A stretch of 64,000 bases of DNA from Amycolatopsis lurida (GTDB lineage Bacteria; Actinomycetota; Actinomycetes; Mycobacteriales; Pseudonocardiaceae), in the NCBI RefSeq assembly GCF_900105055.1, contig NZ_FNTA01000004.1, positions 2,635,501 to 2,699,500 on the forward strand, in the 5' to 3' direction. The translations under genes were made by a program, and so were the position numbers. Positions 1 through 7,624 of the stretch are shown here, piece by piece. Positions within the stretch are counted from its first letter, which is position 1. Every line of letters begins with the position of its first letter. The notes below the pieces were generated by a model. It saw nothing but the letters and a program-made list of their open reading frames with translations, was not told the origin of the DNA and searched no databases.

Positions 1-1
1 C

Positions 2-784
2 CTCGACCTGATCGACCAGCTGACGGACCCGCGTGCTCACGGGGGCGACGCGGCCGACGCGTTCCACGTCGTCATCCCGTCACTGCCCGGGTTCGGCTTC
101 TCCGGCCCGACGCGGGAGAAGGGCTGGAACCGATACCGCACCGCTCAGGCTTGGGCCGAGCTGATGCGCCGCCTGGGCTACGAGCGCTACGGCACGCACG
201 GGAACGACGCCGGCTCGTTCGTCGCCCCCGAGGTCGGCCGTGTCGACGCGGAGCACGTGATCGGCGTGCACGTCACGCAGCTGTTCTCCTTCCCCAGCGG
301 CGACCCGGCGGAGTTCGAGGGCATGACCGAGCAGGAACTGGAGTACATGCAGTTCCTCCAGTCCTTCAACGACGACATGTCCGGCTACGCCAAACTTCAG
401 GAGAGCGCGCCGCAGAACCTCGCGCACGCGCTGGCCGACTCGCCGACCGGACAGCTGGCGTGGAGCGCGCAACTGCTGGCGGCGACGAGCGACGACCACG
501 TGCTCACCAACGCCACGCTGTACTGGCTCACCAACACCGCGGCCTCGGCGGCGCGGTTCTACTACGAGGACAAGCACAGCGAGCACCCCACCGAGCCGAC
601 GACCGCGCCGACCGGACTGGCGAGTTTCGCCTACGACTTCCGGCCGCTGCGGCGCTTCGCCGAACGGGACCACTCGAACATCGTGTCCTGGCAGGAATTC
701 GAGCGCGGCAGCCACTGGGCGACGCAGGACGCGCCCGATCTGCTGCTGGGCGACATCCGGGCCTTCTTCCGCAAGCTGACCTGA
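2..784 (+). CDS. Epoxide hydrolase (EHN/microsomal type), 5' part missing
   Basis: This is the C-terminal part of an alpha/beta-hydrolase, read in frame from base 2; the start lies outside the window. The fragment shows [14 protein letters not shown] (oxyanion region), the nucleophile elbow HGNDAGS with the attacking Asp, a lid-type segment ARFYYED with a Tyr that could polarise the epoxide, and a terminal GSHWAT holding the catalytic His. These match EHN-domain epoxide hydrolases, which open epoxides to diols in the cytoplasm. The usual elbow is GGDWG, so GNDAG is a mild variant. A strong hairpin follows 10 bases after the stop. Substrate unknown. Confidence 0.85.
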   Translation, partial: LDLIDQLTDPRAHGGDAADAFHVVIPSLPGFGFSGPTREKGWNRYRTAQAWAELMRRLGYERYGTHGNDAGSFVAPEVGRVDAEHVIGVHVTQLFSFPSGDPAEFEGMTEQELEYMQFLQSFNDDMSGYAKLQESAPQNLAHALADSPTGQLAWSAQLLAATSDDHVLTNATLYWLTNTAASAARFYYEDKHSEHPTEPTTAPTGLASFAYDFRPLRRFAERDHSNIVSWQEFERGSHWATQDAPDLLLGDIRAFFRKLT

Positions 785-793
785 GTCTCCCGA

Positions 794-852
794 AAGTACG
801 TGAAGGCCCCCTTCATTGCGCCTAGCGCAATGAAGGGGGCCTTCACGTACTT
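794..852. terminator. Near-perfect 27-bp-stem hairpin, GTGAAGGCCCCCTTC family
   Basis: The arms at 794-820 and 826-852 are complementary over 27 bases around the 5-base loop CCTAG. It lies between the converging ends of the epoxide hydrolase and the ArsC-like gene, so it can serve as a bidirectional terminator. The same core recurs at 12180, 42657, 45262 and 61989. Confidence 0.8.
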
Positions 853-859
853 GGGGCGG

Positions 860-1219
860 TCAGCCCGGCAGCACCGACCGCACGGCCTCCGGGGTCCGCC
901 CCACCACGGTCGTGCCGTCGTCGGCGGTGATGATCGGCCGCTGGAGCAGCTTCGGATGGGTGGCCAGTGCCTCGATCCACCGATCGCGGTCGGCGGGGGT
1001 GCGCCCCCACGTCTTCACCTCGAGTTCCTTCGCGATCGGCTCGGCGGTGCGGGTGATGTCCCACGGCTCGAGGCCGAGCCGCTTGAGGACGGCCTTCAGT
1101 TCCTTCGCCGTCGGCGGCTCTTCGAGGTACTTCCGCACGGTGTACTCGGCTCCCGCCTCGTCCAGCATCGACACCGCGGACCGGCATTTGGCACACGCCG
1201 GGTTCACCCAGATCTCCAT
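860..1219 (-). CDS. ArsC/Spx-family thioredoxin-fold protein (arsenate-reductase-like)
   Basis: A 119-residue cytoplasmic protein, the usual ArsC-family length. It begins MEIWVNPACAKC: Cys9 is at the position of the catalytic Cys of glutaredoxin-linked arsenate reductases, and Cys12 makes a CxxC as in Spx-type relatives. A later RPII segment and VVGRTPE match the family's C-terminal anion-binding part. No arsB, acr3 or arsR lies nearby, so a role in arsenate resistance is not supported by context and a general thiol-redox role is as likely. It is divergent from the YdeI-like gene across a short palindrome. Confidence 0.8.
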   Translation of the reverse strand: MEIWVNPACAKCRSAVSMLDEAGAEYTVRKYLEEPPTAKELKAVLKRLGLEPWDITRTAEPIAKELEVKTWGRTPADRDRWIEALATHPKLLQRPIITADDGTTVVGRTPEAVRSVLPG

Positions 1220-1242
1220 CCGGGGCCACCTCCCTTTAAAAA

Positions 1243-1262
1243 GCGCTCACTTGGTGAGCACT
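1243..1262. promoter_or_regulatory. Palindrome in divergent promoter region
   Basis: GCTCAC-TTG-GTGAGC at 1245-1259 is a perfect inverted repeat that extends imperfectly on both sides. It sits in the 91-base gap between the divergent ArsC-like and YdeI-like genes. The geometry fits a dimeric repressor site; no regulator is encoded immediately next to it. Confidence 0.4.
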
Positions 1263-1310
1263 TTGCTTCCGATGATGGTCACAGACTCCTACGACGAAAG
1301 GAATCCGGCC

Positions 1311-1880
1311 ATGGACGAGACCACCTTCACCGCCGCTTCCCCCGCCGAGTGGCGCGTTTGGCTGGCCGAGAACGCCGGGACCGCGAAGGAGGTCTGGCTG
1401 GTCATCCACCACAAGGGCAGCGGCGTTCCCAGCATCCGGATCGAAGAGGCGATGGAACAGGCTCTGTGCTTCGGCTGGATCGACGGGCTGCACCGCAAGA
1501 ACGACGCGACGAGTTCCCGTCTGCGGTTCACTCCGCGCAACCCCCGGAGTTCGTGGAGCCGGGTCAACCGCGAGCGGGCCGCCCGGCTGATCGCCGAGGG
1601 ACTGATGACCGAACGCGGGCAGGCGATGATCGACCTCGCCAAGGAGAAGGGCCGCTGGCAGGTCGTGCCGGACGGCGACGGCGTCCCCGAGGACCTGCGT
1701 GCCCGGCTCGACGCCGACGAGGCCGCCCGCACCCATTTCGAGAAGTTCCCGCCGTCGTCGAAACGGCTGATCCTGGAATGGATCCTGACGGCGAAGAAGC
1801 CGGAAACCCGGGAGCGGCGGATCGCCAGGACCGTCGAACTCGCGGCCGTGAACCTCCGCGCCAATCACCCGGCCCGGTGA
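1311..1880 (+). CDS. YdeI/OmpD-associated family protein
   Basis: A 189-residue soluble protein with the family's CFGWIDG motif near residue 60 and a helical, Lys/Arg-rich C-terminal third (SSKRLILEWI, AKKPETRERR). The ATG at 1311 was chosen because AAAGGA lies 8-9 bases upstream; longer in-frame extensions run through the palindrome. The family is widespread in soil bacteria and has been linked to resistance to antimicrobial peptides in some species, but no reaction is established. Its stop at 1880 abuts the converging phosphatase gene with one base between. Confidence 0.75.
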   Translation: MDETTFTAASPAEWRVWLAENAGTAKEVWLVIHHKGSGVPSIRIEEAMEQALCFGWIDGLHRKNDATSSRLRFTPRNPRSSWSRVNRERAARLIAEGLMTERGQAMIDLAKEKGRWQVVPDGDGVPEDLRARLDADEAARTHFEKFPPSSKRLILEWILTAKKPETRERRIARTVELAAVNLRANHPAR

Positions 1881-1881
1881 T

Positions 1882-3087
1882 TCAGTTCGGTTCGCACCGC
1901 GCCACGAGGAGGGCGATGTCGTCCTGCGCCGGCGTGTTGCCGACGAGCGTGGCCATCACCCGAGCGCACACCACCGAAGGCGAGTCGGCGGTGACCACAC
2001 CGGCGAGCCGTTGCAGGCCGACGTCGATCAGCTGGTCCCGGCGCTCCACCAAGCCGTCGGTATAGAAGGCGAGCACACCACCGGGTGGCAGCTCGATCTC
2101 CACTCGCCGGCGCCCCGGCCCGGTGACACCGATGGGTGGATCGACGGGAGTGTCGACGAACACCGACGGCCGACCGGGCACCGCGAGTACCGGCGGCAGG
2201 TGCCCGGCCAGCGAGATCACGATGCTCTCCCGCGAAGCCGACACCGACCCGTACACGACGGTGGCCAGCGCCCCCGGCTCGAAATGCTGGACCTTCCGGT
2301 CCAGTTTGGACAGTACCTCCGCCGGGTCGTCCGATTCGAGCGCGTAAGCGCGCAGGGCGCTGCGCAGCCGTCCCATGATCACCGCGGCGTTGAGGCCGTG
2401 CCCGGCGACATCGCCCATCACGATGCCGAGGCGGCCGTCAGGCAACGGGAACAGGTCGTACCAGTCACCGCCGACGCCGGGCTCGGTCCCGGGGACGTAT
2501 CGGGCGGCGAACTTCATCCCGGAGACGGCGGGCAGCCGGGCGGGCACCAGGCTCCGCTGGAGCGCCGCCGCGGCCGCGCGATCGCTGGCGGCGACCTCGA
2601 TCTGCACCTCCAGCGCGAGCCGCGCGGCCACCAGCCGCAGCAGTTCGACGTCGGTCTCGGAGAACTCCCGCTCCGTCACCGCTCCGACGTGCAGCACACC
2701 GACCAGGTCGTCCTCGACCAGCATCGGCACACCGAGCAGTGTGCGCAGCCCCCGTTCCCACAGGAGCGCGTTCACCACCGTGGTCGCGTCCACGTGGTCG
2801 ATGATCACCGGTCGCCGCTGCTCGGCGACCCGTCCCGCGAAACCGGCTCCCACCGGGATCCGGACGTCCTGGTAGACCTCCTCCTCGATCCCGGAGGCGG
2901 CCATGGCCTGCAGTTGCTGCGCCGTCGGGTCGAGCCGGAGCACGGTGGCCGTGTCGACGCCGAGCACTTCGCGGACGCGCGCGAGGAGCGTCGCCATCAC
3001 CTTGTCCTGACCGAGTTTCCCCAGGGACGTGTCGGTGATGGCTTCGAGCACCTGGAGCCGCTCGTCGGCGGTCGGGGTCTCGGGCAT
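1882..3087 (-). CDS. GAF-domain SpoIIE/RsbU-type PP2C phosphatase
   Basis: A 401-residue protein: an N-terminal GAF sensor (about residues 15-165, containing VGAGFAGRVAE and GVPMLVEDDLVGVLHVG), a short linker helix, then a PP2C/SpoIIE domain to the end. The metal-binding Asp motifs GGDWYD, MGDVAGHG, FYTDGLVE and QDDIALL are all present, so it should be active. Such enzymes dephosphorylate anti-sigma-factor antagonists in partner-switching stress circuits in actinomycetes. No antagonist or anti-sigma factor is adjacent. It follows a TetR gene on the same strand after only 9 bases, so the two are probably cotranscribed. Confidence 0.88.
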   Translation of the reverse strand: MPETPTADERLQVLEAITDTSLGKLGQDKVMATLLARVREVLGVDTATVLRLDPTAQQLQAMAASGIEEEVYQDVRIPVGAGFAGRVAEQRRPVIIDHVDATTVVNALLWERGLRTLLGVPMLVEDDLVGVLHVGAVTEREFSETDVELLRLVAARLALEVQIEVAASDRAAAAALQRSLVPARLPAVSGMKFAARYVPGTEPGVGGDWYDLFPLPDGRLGIVMGDVAGHGLNAAVIMGRLRSALRAYALESDDPAEVLSKLDRKVQHFEPGALATVVYGSVSASRESIVISLAGHLPPVLAVPGRPSVFVDTPVDPPIGVTGPGRRRVEIELPPGGVLAFYTDGLVERRDQLIDVGLQRLAGVVTADSPSVVCARVMATLVGNTPAQDDIALLVARCEPN

Positions 3088-3096
3088 GCGCAGAGC

Positions 3097-3792
3097 CTAA
3101 CCAGTCCGCCTCGCCCGCACCGCCCAGCCCGCCGTCAGCCCGTCGAGGTCCTCCGCCACTACGGCACTCGGCGGAATGGCGTCGCGCGGGACGCGGCAGG
3201 CGAGCGCCGTGCCGAGACCGGCCATCCGGATGACGGTGTCGATCAGCGCCTCGGGTTCCTCCGGCCAGCCGAAGCCCGGCTGGGCGATCAGCAGGCTCAC
3301 GCAGCCGTGCATCGCCGACCAGAGGCCCATCGCGAGGACCTCCGGTTCGCCGTGCAGGATCCCGGCCCGCACGCAGGTGGCCGTCGCGTCGGCGAGATAC
3401 CGGAAACAGGCGACCGCGCCGGGAGACGAGCCGCCCGAGGGACGCATCAGGAGCACCCGGTACTGCACCGGATGGTCGAGCGCGAACCGCGCGTACACCC
3501 GGGCGCACCGGCTGAGCGCGCGCATCGGATCGACGACCTCGACGGCGTGTTCGCGCATCCGGTGCCCGAGTTCGTCCCATACCCGCAGGCAGACGGCCTC
3601 CAGCAGGGCGTCGCGGCTCGTGAAGTGGGCGTACACCGACGGCGTGGAGACCCCGGTCCGGCGCGCGACGGCACGCAGCGTCAGCGCCTCGTCGGTCCCC
3701 GCCTCGCCGAGCAGGGCGTCGGCGGCGCACAGGATCTCGTCCCGCAGCTTCTCCCCTTCGCCCGGCCGCGCCTTCGTCCGTTTCGCGCCCAT
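3097..3792 (-). CDS. TetR-family transcriptional regulator
   Basis: A 231-residue regulator. The N-terminal helix-turn-helix (LTLRAVARRTGVSTPSVYAH, residues about 37-56) is typical TetR, and the rest matches a TetR C-terminal ligand domain. The start ATG at 3792 was preferred over an upstream in-frame start that would run through the operators. The gene is divergent from an acyl-CoA-thioesterase-like gene, with two tandem palindromes in the gap. The simplest model is that it represses itself and the thioesterase, with an acyl-CoA or fatty acid as a plausible (inferred) ligand. Confidence 0.88.
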   Translation of the reverse strand: MGAKRTKARPGEGEKLRDEILCAADALLGEAGTDEALTLRAVARRTGVSTPSVYAHFTSRDALLEAVCLRVWDELGHRMREHAVEVVDPMRALSRCARVYARFALDHPVQYRVLLMRPSGGSSPGAVACFRYLADATATCVRAGILHGEPEVLAMGLWSAMHGCVSLLIAQPGFGWPEEPEALIDTVIRMAGLGTALACRVPRDAIPPSAVVAEDLDGLTAGWAVRARRTG

Positions 3793-3815
3793 GCCGTGAT
3801 GCTGCCAGCATTGAC

Positions 3816-3842
3816 TTGACACCGTCAACTTGACGATGTCAG
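3816..3842. promoter_or_regulatory. Tandem TGAC-N3-GTCA operators
   Basis: TTGACACCGTCAA at 3816-3828 and TTGACGATGTCA at 3830-3841 are two copies of TGAC-N3-GTCA with centres 14 bases apart. They lie between the divergent TetR and thioesterase genes and end 9 bases before the thioesterase ATG. The placement fits cooperative binding of the adjacent TetR protein. Confidence 0.65.
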
Positions 3843-3850
3843 CTTGGGCC

Positions 3851-4648
3851 ATGGCGTCTTTCCAGACCGCGACCGCCCTTGTCCGCCGGGGCGAGCGCCC
3901 GGTGTTCGACACCGAACTCGATCCACAGTGGACGATCGGGACGAAGCTGCACGGCGGCTATCTGCTCGCCTTGCTCGGCAGAGCCGCCGCCGAGGTCTCC
4001 TCGCATCCGCATTTGACCGCGATCAGCGGCTCGTTCTCCGTGGCCCCGGAACCCGGCCCGGCCGTCGTCGAGGTCGAGGTGTTGCGTGAAGGACGTGGCC
4101 TGACCCAATTACGCGCACGGCTGAGCCAGCACGGCAAGCCCTGTACCGAAGCCCTGATCACCCAGGGCGTCCTGACCGACAGCGACGCCTGGTGGTCCGG
4201 AGTGGACCCGGTCGAGATCCCGCCGGAGCAGGACTGCCTGCCCGTGCCCGCCGACGGCGGCGGCGGATTCCGCATCGGCCTGATGGACGTCGTCGAGCAG
4301 CGGATCGACCCGGCCTCGGCGGGGTTCGCGGTGGGACAGCCGTCCCGGAAAGGCGTCATCTCGTCCTGGCTGCGGCTCGCCGACGGTAGCGACTGGGATC
4401 CGGTGAGCCTGCTCGTGGCACTCGACCCGGTGCCACCGATCTCCTACGACCTCGGCATCGCGGGCTGGGCGCCGACGGTCCAGTTCACCGCGTATCTGCG
4501 CGGGATCCCGGCGCCGGGACCGGTGCGGGTGCGGATGCGCGCGGGTGAGATCGGCGGTGACCGGATGGACGAGGTCGCCGAACTCTGGGACGAAAAGAAC
4601 AGGTTGATCGGGCAAGCCACGCAAATCGCCGCCGTACGCGTTCCCTGA
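3851..4648 (+). CDS. Thioesterase-family (double hotdog) acyl-CoA thioesterase-like protein
   Basis: A 265-residue protein with two hotdog-like halves. The N-terminal half has LDPQWTIGTKLHGGYLLALL, a typical hotdog helix with an HGG turn, and the C-terminal half has APTVQFTAYLRG. This is the TesB-like architecture of actinobacterial acyl-CoA thioesterases, which release fatty acid and CoA in the cytoplasm. Starts at TTG 3830 and ATG 3836 fall inside the operators, so ATG 3851 is preferred; it has no Shine-Dalgarno sequence and may be leaderless. Probably repressed by the divergent TetR. Confidence 0.8.
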   Translation: MASFQTATALVRRGERPVFDTELDPQWTIGTKLHGGYLLALLGRAAAEVSSHPHLTAISGSFSVAPEPGPAVVEVEVLREGRGLTQLRARLSQHGKPCTEALITQGVLTDSDAWWSGVDPVEIPPEQDCLPVPADGGGGFRIGLMDVVEQRIDPASAGFAVGQPSRKGVISSWLRLADGSDWDPVSLLVALDPVPPISYDLGIAGWAPTVQFTAYLRGIPAPGPVRVRMRAGEIGGDRMDEVAELWDEKNRLIGQATQIAAVRVP

Positions 4649-4726
4649 ACCACCCGAAAGCAGGACCATGACGCGGCGCCGGGAGTTAAGATCCGGCGTC
4701 GACGTCATTGTTCTGGGGGCAGGACC

Positions 4727-6769
4727 ATGGAAGTGGAACCGCGCCGCGCGGACGGCTCCGGCGGGGCCGAGATCACCCGGCTCTGCCGGACGCTCGTGCC
4801 ACTGGCGACCGCCGGGAAGTACGCCGAGGCCGCGTCGACCTATCGGTGGGTGACCAGGGCATCGGCCGGGGATCCGCTCCGCTACGGCGATCACGCGCTG
4901 CGCCTGGAGTTCTGCGCCCTCACCGGCAACGAGCACACCGGTGTCGATCTTCTGTCGCTTTTGGACGGTGTGGGCGACCACGCGGACGCCGTGGACAGGA
5001 TGGAGTTCTTCGCCTCGGCCGCACTGCTCACCCGCCGGTTGACGGAAACCGGATACGGCGAGATCCCGTTCGTTCTCAACGGACCGTACGACGGGGTGCC
5101 CCTGAACCGGTTGCACCGGCGAATGCGGGCGGCGGCGCTCGTCGAAGCCGAAGAACTCGACGAACTCGATCGCACCGGCTACTTCACCGCGTACGCCGAG
5201 CGGAAAATGGCCGCGAACCCGGTCGCGGACTTCGTGCCGCTCCTGCCTTCCGCACTCCCCAGGGTCGCGATCACGCCCCCGCCGGGATTGTCCGCGGAGG
5301 AACTCGTCATCCGCGCCGAAATCCACAATCACCGGTGCGAACCGGAGGAGGCACGAGCCTGCCTCGCGGCGATCGAAACCGTCCCGGATGAAATCGCCCC
5401 CCGGCTGACCGAGTTGCGCGCGATTTTCCACCAGGGCGACGACACCGAAGAGCGGTTACGCGACGCCGCGGCCGGATTCCGGCGCCAGAACGACGAAATC
5501 CGGTTCCTGCTCAACCAATGCTGGCTCGGGCTGTGGCTCGTCTTCGACGATCAGGCCGAGACCGGGGTCGCGCTGACGACGGTGGCCGCGGCGCGGTTGC
5601 GCGCCGGGACGGACGAGCGTGCCGCCTGCTGGGGTGAATACTGGCTGGCGCACGTCCTTTCGGGACAGGGCCGGACTCCGGAGGCGTACGAGGCTTTGCG
5701 GCGGGGCGCCGGGCGGGCCCGCGAAGCGGGCGATCCTTTGCTCCACGGCACCCTTCTGTGCCTGGAAGCATCGCTGCGGAACGGTGACGGCGAGGATCCG
5801 GTGACCACACTGGAACTCGCGCGGGCGGCGACGGACGCCTTCATCGTCGGAAACGTCGGCGAGAAAGCCGTCGAGGCCGTCGAACAGGTGCGGATCGCCT
5901 ACGAGCGCACAGGATCGCTCGACGAACTGGACGTCTTCGTCGAGCACATGCTGGCGACGCTGCCCGTGGGCGGCCCGGAACGGTTGCGCGGGCATCTCCG
6001 CCACCTCCGGGCGCTGTCGCTGATCGGCACCGGCCGATTCGCCGAAGCCGTCGACGACGCCTACGCGTCCCTCGGTGTCGCCGCGTCGAAAGGCAAGGAC
6101 ACCGCGGAACATTGGTACGTCCTCGTCACCGCACTGCACGGCGCCGGCCGCTACGACGACGTGCTCGACGTCGCGCCCCGCACCATCTCGCTGCTCACCG
6201 CGTCACCGGACTGGGCGCACCGCTGCCGGTGGATGTACGCCGACAGCTACCGCGCGCTCGGCGAATCTTCTCGCGCCTTCAACGAATACGCCGTCCTCGC
6301 CGAAATACTCCAGGACTCGGGTGACACCGGGCATTCCTACATCTCGGTGAGCATGGCCGCCGCCGAGCAACTCGACCTGCTCGGCTACGGGGCGAACGCC
6401 GCCGACTTCTACGCCCGTGCCGCCGACGCGGCCTCGGCGATCGGCGGCGGCTACGTGGCCGCCACTTGCCGCAACGCCGCGACGCTGTCCCGGCTGCGGT
6501 CCGGCGACCTCGACGCGGCGCTGACCGCGCTCGACGCCGCGGAAACCGCCGTGCACGCCGTGGAAAGCGAAACCGCGCCCGCCAGGGAGCATCTCGCCGC
6601 CCAGCTCGACCACGTCGCCGCCCATGTGCTCAGCGCCGCGGGAAGGGTGCGGGAAGCCGCTCGCCGCGCGCTCCGTGCCGCCGAAACGTTCCACCGGATA
6701 GGCGAAGCCGAGTCCGCCCGGGACGTGGACCTGTTGCTCGAACAGATACTCCTCGGCGAACAGAACTGA
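4727..6769 (+). CDS. Large alpha-helical repeat (TPR-like) protein of unknown function
   Basis: A 680-residue, soluble protein with no signal peptide or membrane segment. Nearly the whole length is amphipathic helix pairs rich in Ala, Arg and Glu (for example LAAGRVREAARRALRAAETF type turns near the C-terminus and FNEYAVLAEILQDSG), as in TPR solenoids. I recognise no catalytic motif. A good ribosome site (GGGGGCAGGA) precedes the ATG, and TAAGAT at 4687-4692 could be its -10 box. GCAGGACCATG occurs twice (4662 and 4719), an odd duplication of the start context. A strong hairpin follows. Possibly a scaffold or the sensor half of a regulator. Confidence 0.7.
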   Translation: MEVEPRRADGSGGAEITRLCRTLVPLATAGKYAEAASTYRWVTRASAGDPLRYGDHALRLEFCALTGNEHTGVDLLSLLDGVGDHADAVDRMEFFASAALLTRRLTETGYGEIPFVLNGPYDGVPLNRLHRRMRAAALVEAEELDELDRTGYFTAYAERKMAANPVADFVPLLPSALPRVAITPPPGLSAEELVIRAEIHNHRCEPEEARACLAAIETVPDEIAPRLTELRAIFHQGDDTEERLRDAAAGFRRQNDEIRFLLNQCWLGLWLVFDDQAETGVALTTVAAARLRAGTDERAACWGEYWLAHVLSGQGRTPEAYEALRRGAGRAREAGDPLLHGTLLCLEASLRNGDGEDPVTTLELARAATDAFIVGNVGEKAVEAVEQVRIAYERTGSLDELDVFVEHMLATLPVGGPERLRGHLRHLRALSLIGTGRFAEAVDDAYASLGVAASKGKDTAEHWYVLVTALHGAGRYDDVLDVAPRTISLLTASPDWAHRCRWMYADSYRALGESSRAFNEYAVLAEILQDSGDTGHSYISVSMAAAEQLDLLGYGANAADFYARAADAASAIGGGYVAATCRNAATLSRLRSGDLDAALTALDAAETAVHAVESETAPAREHLAAQLDHVAAHVLSAAGRVREAARRALRAAETFHRIGEAESARDVDLLLEQILLGEQN

Positions 6770-6805
6770 CGGGCTGAAGGGGCCTTTCCCCGCATGCGAC
6801 GAAGC

Positions 6806-6848
6806 GAAGGGAGCTTTCCCCGCATGGCATGCGGGGAAAGCTCCCTTC
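6806..6848. terminator. 21-bp-stem hairpin
   Basis: The arms at 6806-6826 and 6828-6848 are perfectly complementary (core GGGAGCTTTCCCCGCATG), 37 bases after the TPR gene's stop. A third partial copy of the arm starts at 6780. Likely the terminator of the TPR gene. Confidence 0.7.
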
Positions 6849-6891
6849 AGCACCCTTGCCACCCCCGCCCACCAGGAGAAGGATCCCCGGC

Positions 6892-7317
6892 ATGTCCGAA
6901 GGAACCAGCGGTACCCGAAGCCTGACGGTCGGCTCGATCGTGCTGTGGGTCGTGCGCGTCGCGCTCGCCGCCGAGTTCCTCTACAGCGGCTACCTGCTGT
7001 TCGCGGGCGGCCACACCGAACAGACCTTCGCCGAGATCGGGCTCGGGCAGTGGCTCCGGTACGTCACCTGCGTACTCGAGGTCGGCGGCGCGATCGGGCT
7101 GCTCATCCCCCGCTTCGGCGGGCCGTCGGCGCTCCTGCTGGCCGGCGTGATGGTCGGCGCGAGCGTCACGGAGCTGTTCATCCTCCCCGACGGCGGCCCG
7201 GTTCTGCCGTTGGTCCTGCTGATCGTCTCCGCGACGCTGGCGTGGTTCCTGCAGGATCAGACGCGCGCCTTGCTCGGCATCAAGCCGCCTGCCGAAGACG
7301 ACGAGGACCAGCGCTAG
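6892..7317 (+). CDS. DoxX/MauE-like integral membrane protein
   Basis: A 141-residue protein with four predicted membrane helices: IVLWVVRVALAAEFLYSGY, YVTCVLEVGGAIGLL, ALLLAGVMVGASVTEL and LPLVLLIVSATLAWFL. The R-x-x-L-A-x-E-F-L-Y-S-G-Y pattern in helix 1 is typical of DoxX-family proteins. The tail is short and acidic (EDDEDQR). Start ATG 6892 has AGGAGAAGGA just upstream. The role is unknown; DoxX relatives have been linked to redox or thiol stress. It appears monocistronic. Confidence 0.78.
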   Translation: MSEGTSGTRSLTVGSIVLWVVRVALAAEFLYSGYLLFAGGHTEQTFAEIGLGQWLRYVTCVLEVGGAIGLLIPRFGGPSALLLAGVMVGASVTELFILPDGGPVLPLVLLIVSATLAWFLQDQTRALLGIKPPAEDDEDQR

Positions 7318-7413
7318 CCCACTCGGCGAACGCGAGCCCGGCCTTCCTCCGAACGGCGCAAAAGGCTCCCGCCGAATGCCCCGATCAGCGGTACAGACAA
7401 AGAAAAACCGCAT

Positions 7414-7439
7414 GTCAGCGCGCCTCGCGAGGCGCTGAC
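7414..7439. terminator. GC-rich hairpin after the DoxX gene
   Basis: GTCAGCG-CG-CCTCG pairs with CGAGG-CGCTGAC, with a 2-base bulge. It lies about 95 bases after the DoxX stop and before the das promoter region. Confidence 0.5.
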
Positions 7440-7501
7440 GGCAGCGCCGAAATCCGATCATCAGCGTGATCATGCGCTCACTCAAGGTGAAAGATTGCGG
7501 C

Positions 7502-7514
7502 TCGTTTACAACGA
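7502..7514. promoter_or_regulatory. Perfect TCGTT-TAC-AACGA palindrome upstream of dasA
   Basis: A 5-3-5 inverted repeat about 110 bases before dasA and 25 bases before the DasR-like sites. It may be a second regulator's site or part of the promoter. TTGACA at 7528-7533 is a candidate -35 box between it and the dre-like sites. Confidence 0.3.
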
Positions 7515-7538
7515 ACCGGCCACCCGCTTGACAGTCGG

Positions 7539-7578
7539 AGTGGTACGTACCACGCTGCCCGCATTGGTCTACACCATT
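7539..7578. promoter_or_regulatory. Two DasR-type (dre-like) operators upstream of dasA
   Basis: AGTGGTACGTACCACG at 7539-7554 contains a perfect 14-bp palindrome. ATTGGTCTACACCATT at 7563-7578 matches 11 of 12 bases of the dre core TGGTCTAGACCA. Both keep the TGGT...ACCA half-sites of HutC/GntR-type DasR targets; the first has ACGT in place of CTAG. Centres are 24 bases apart, and the second ends 46 bases before the dasA GTG. This fits repression released by glucosamine-6-phosphate, as in Streptomyces. Confidence 0.72.
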
Positions 7579-7624
7579 TTGTGGGAGCCCGGCATGGTGG
7601 CCGGGCATCGAAAGGACGGCACGA

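Noticed and set aside
860..1880. Arsenic resistance operon
   Set aside because: Only an ArsC-like protein is present; no efflux pump, repressor or methyltransferase in the neighbourhood.
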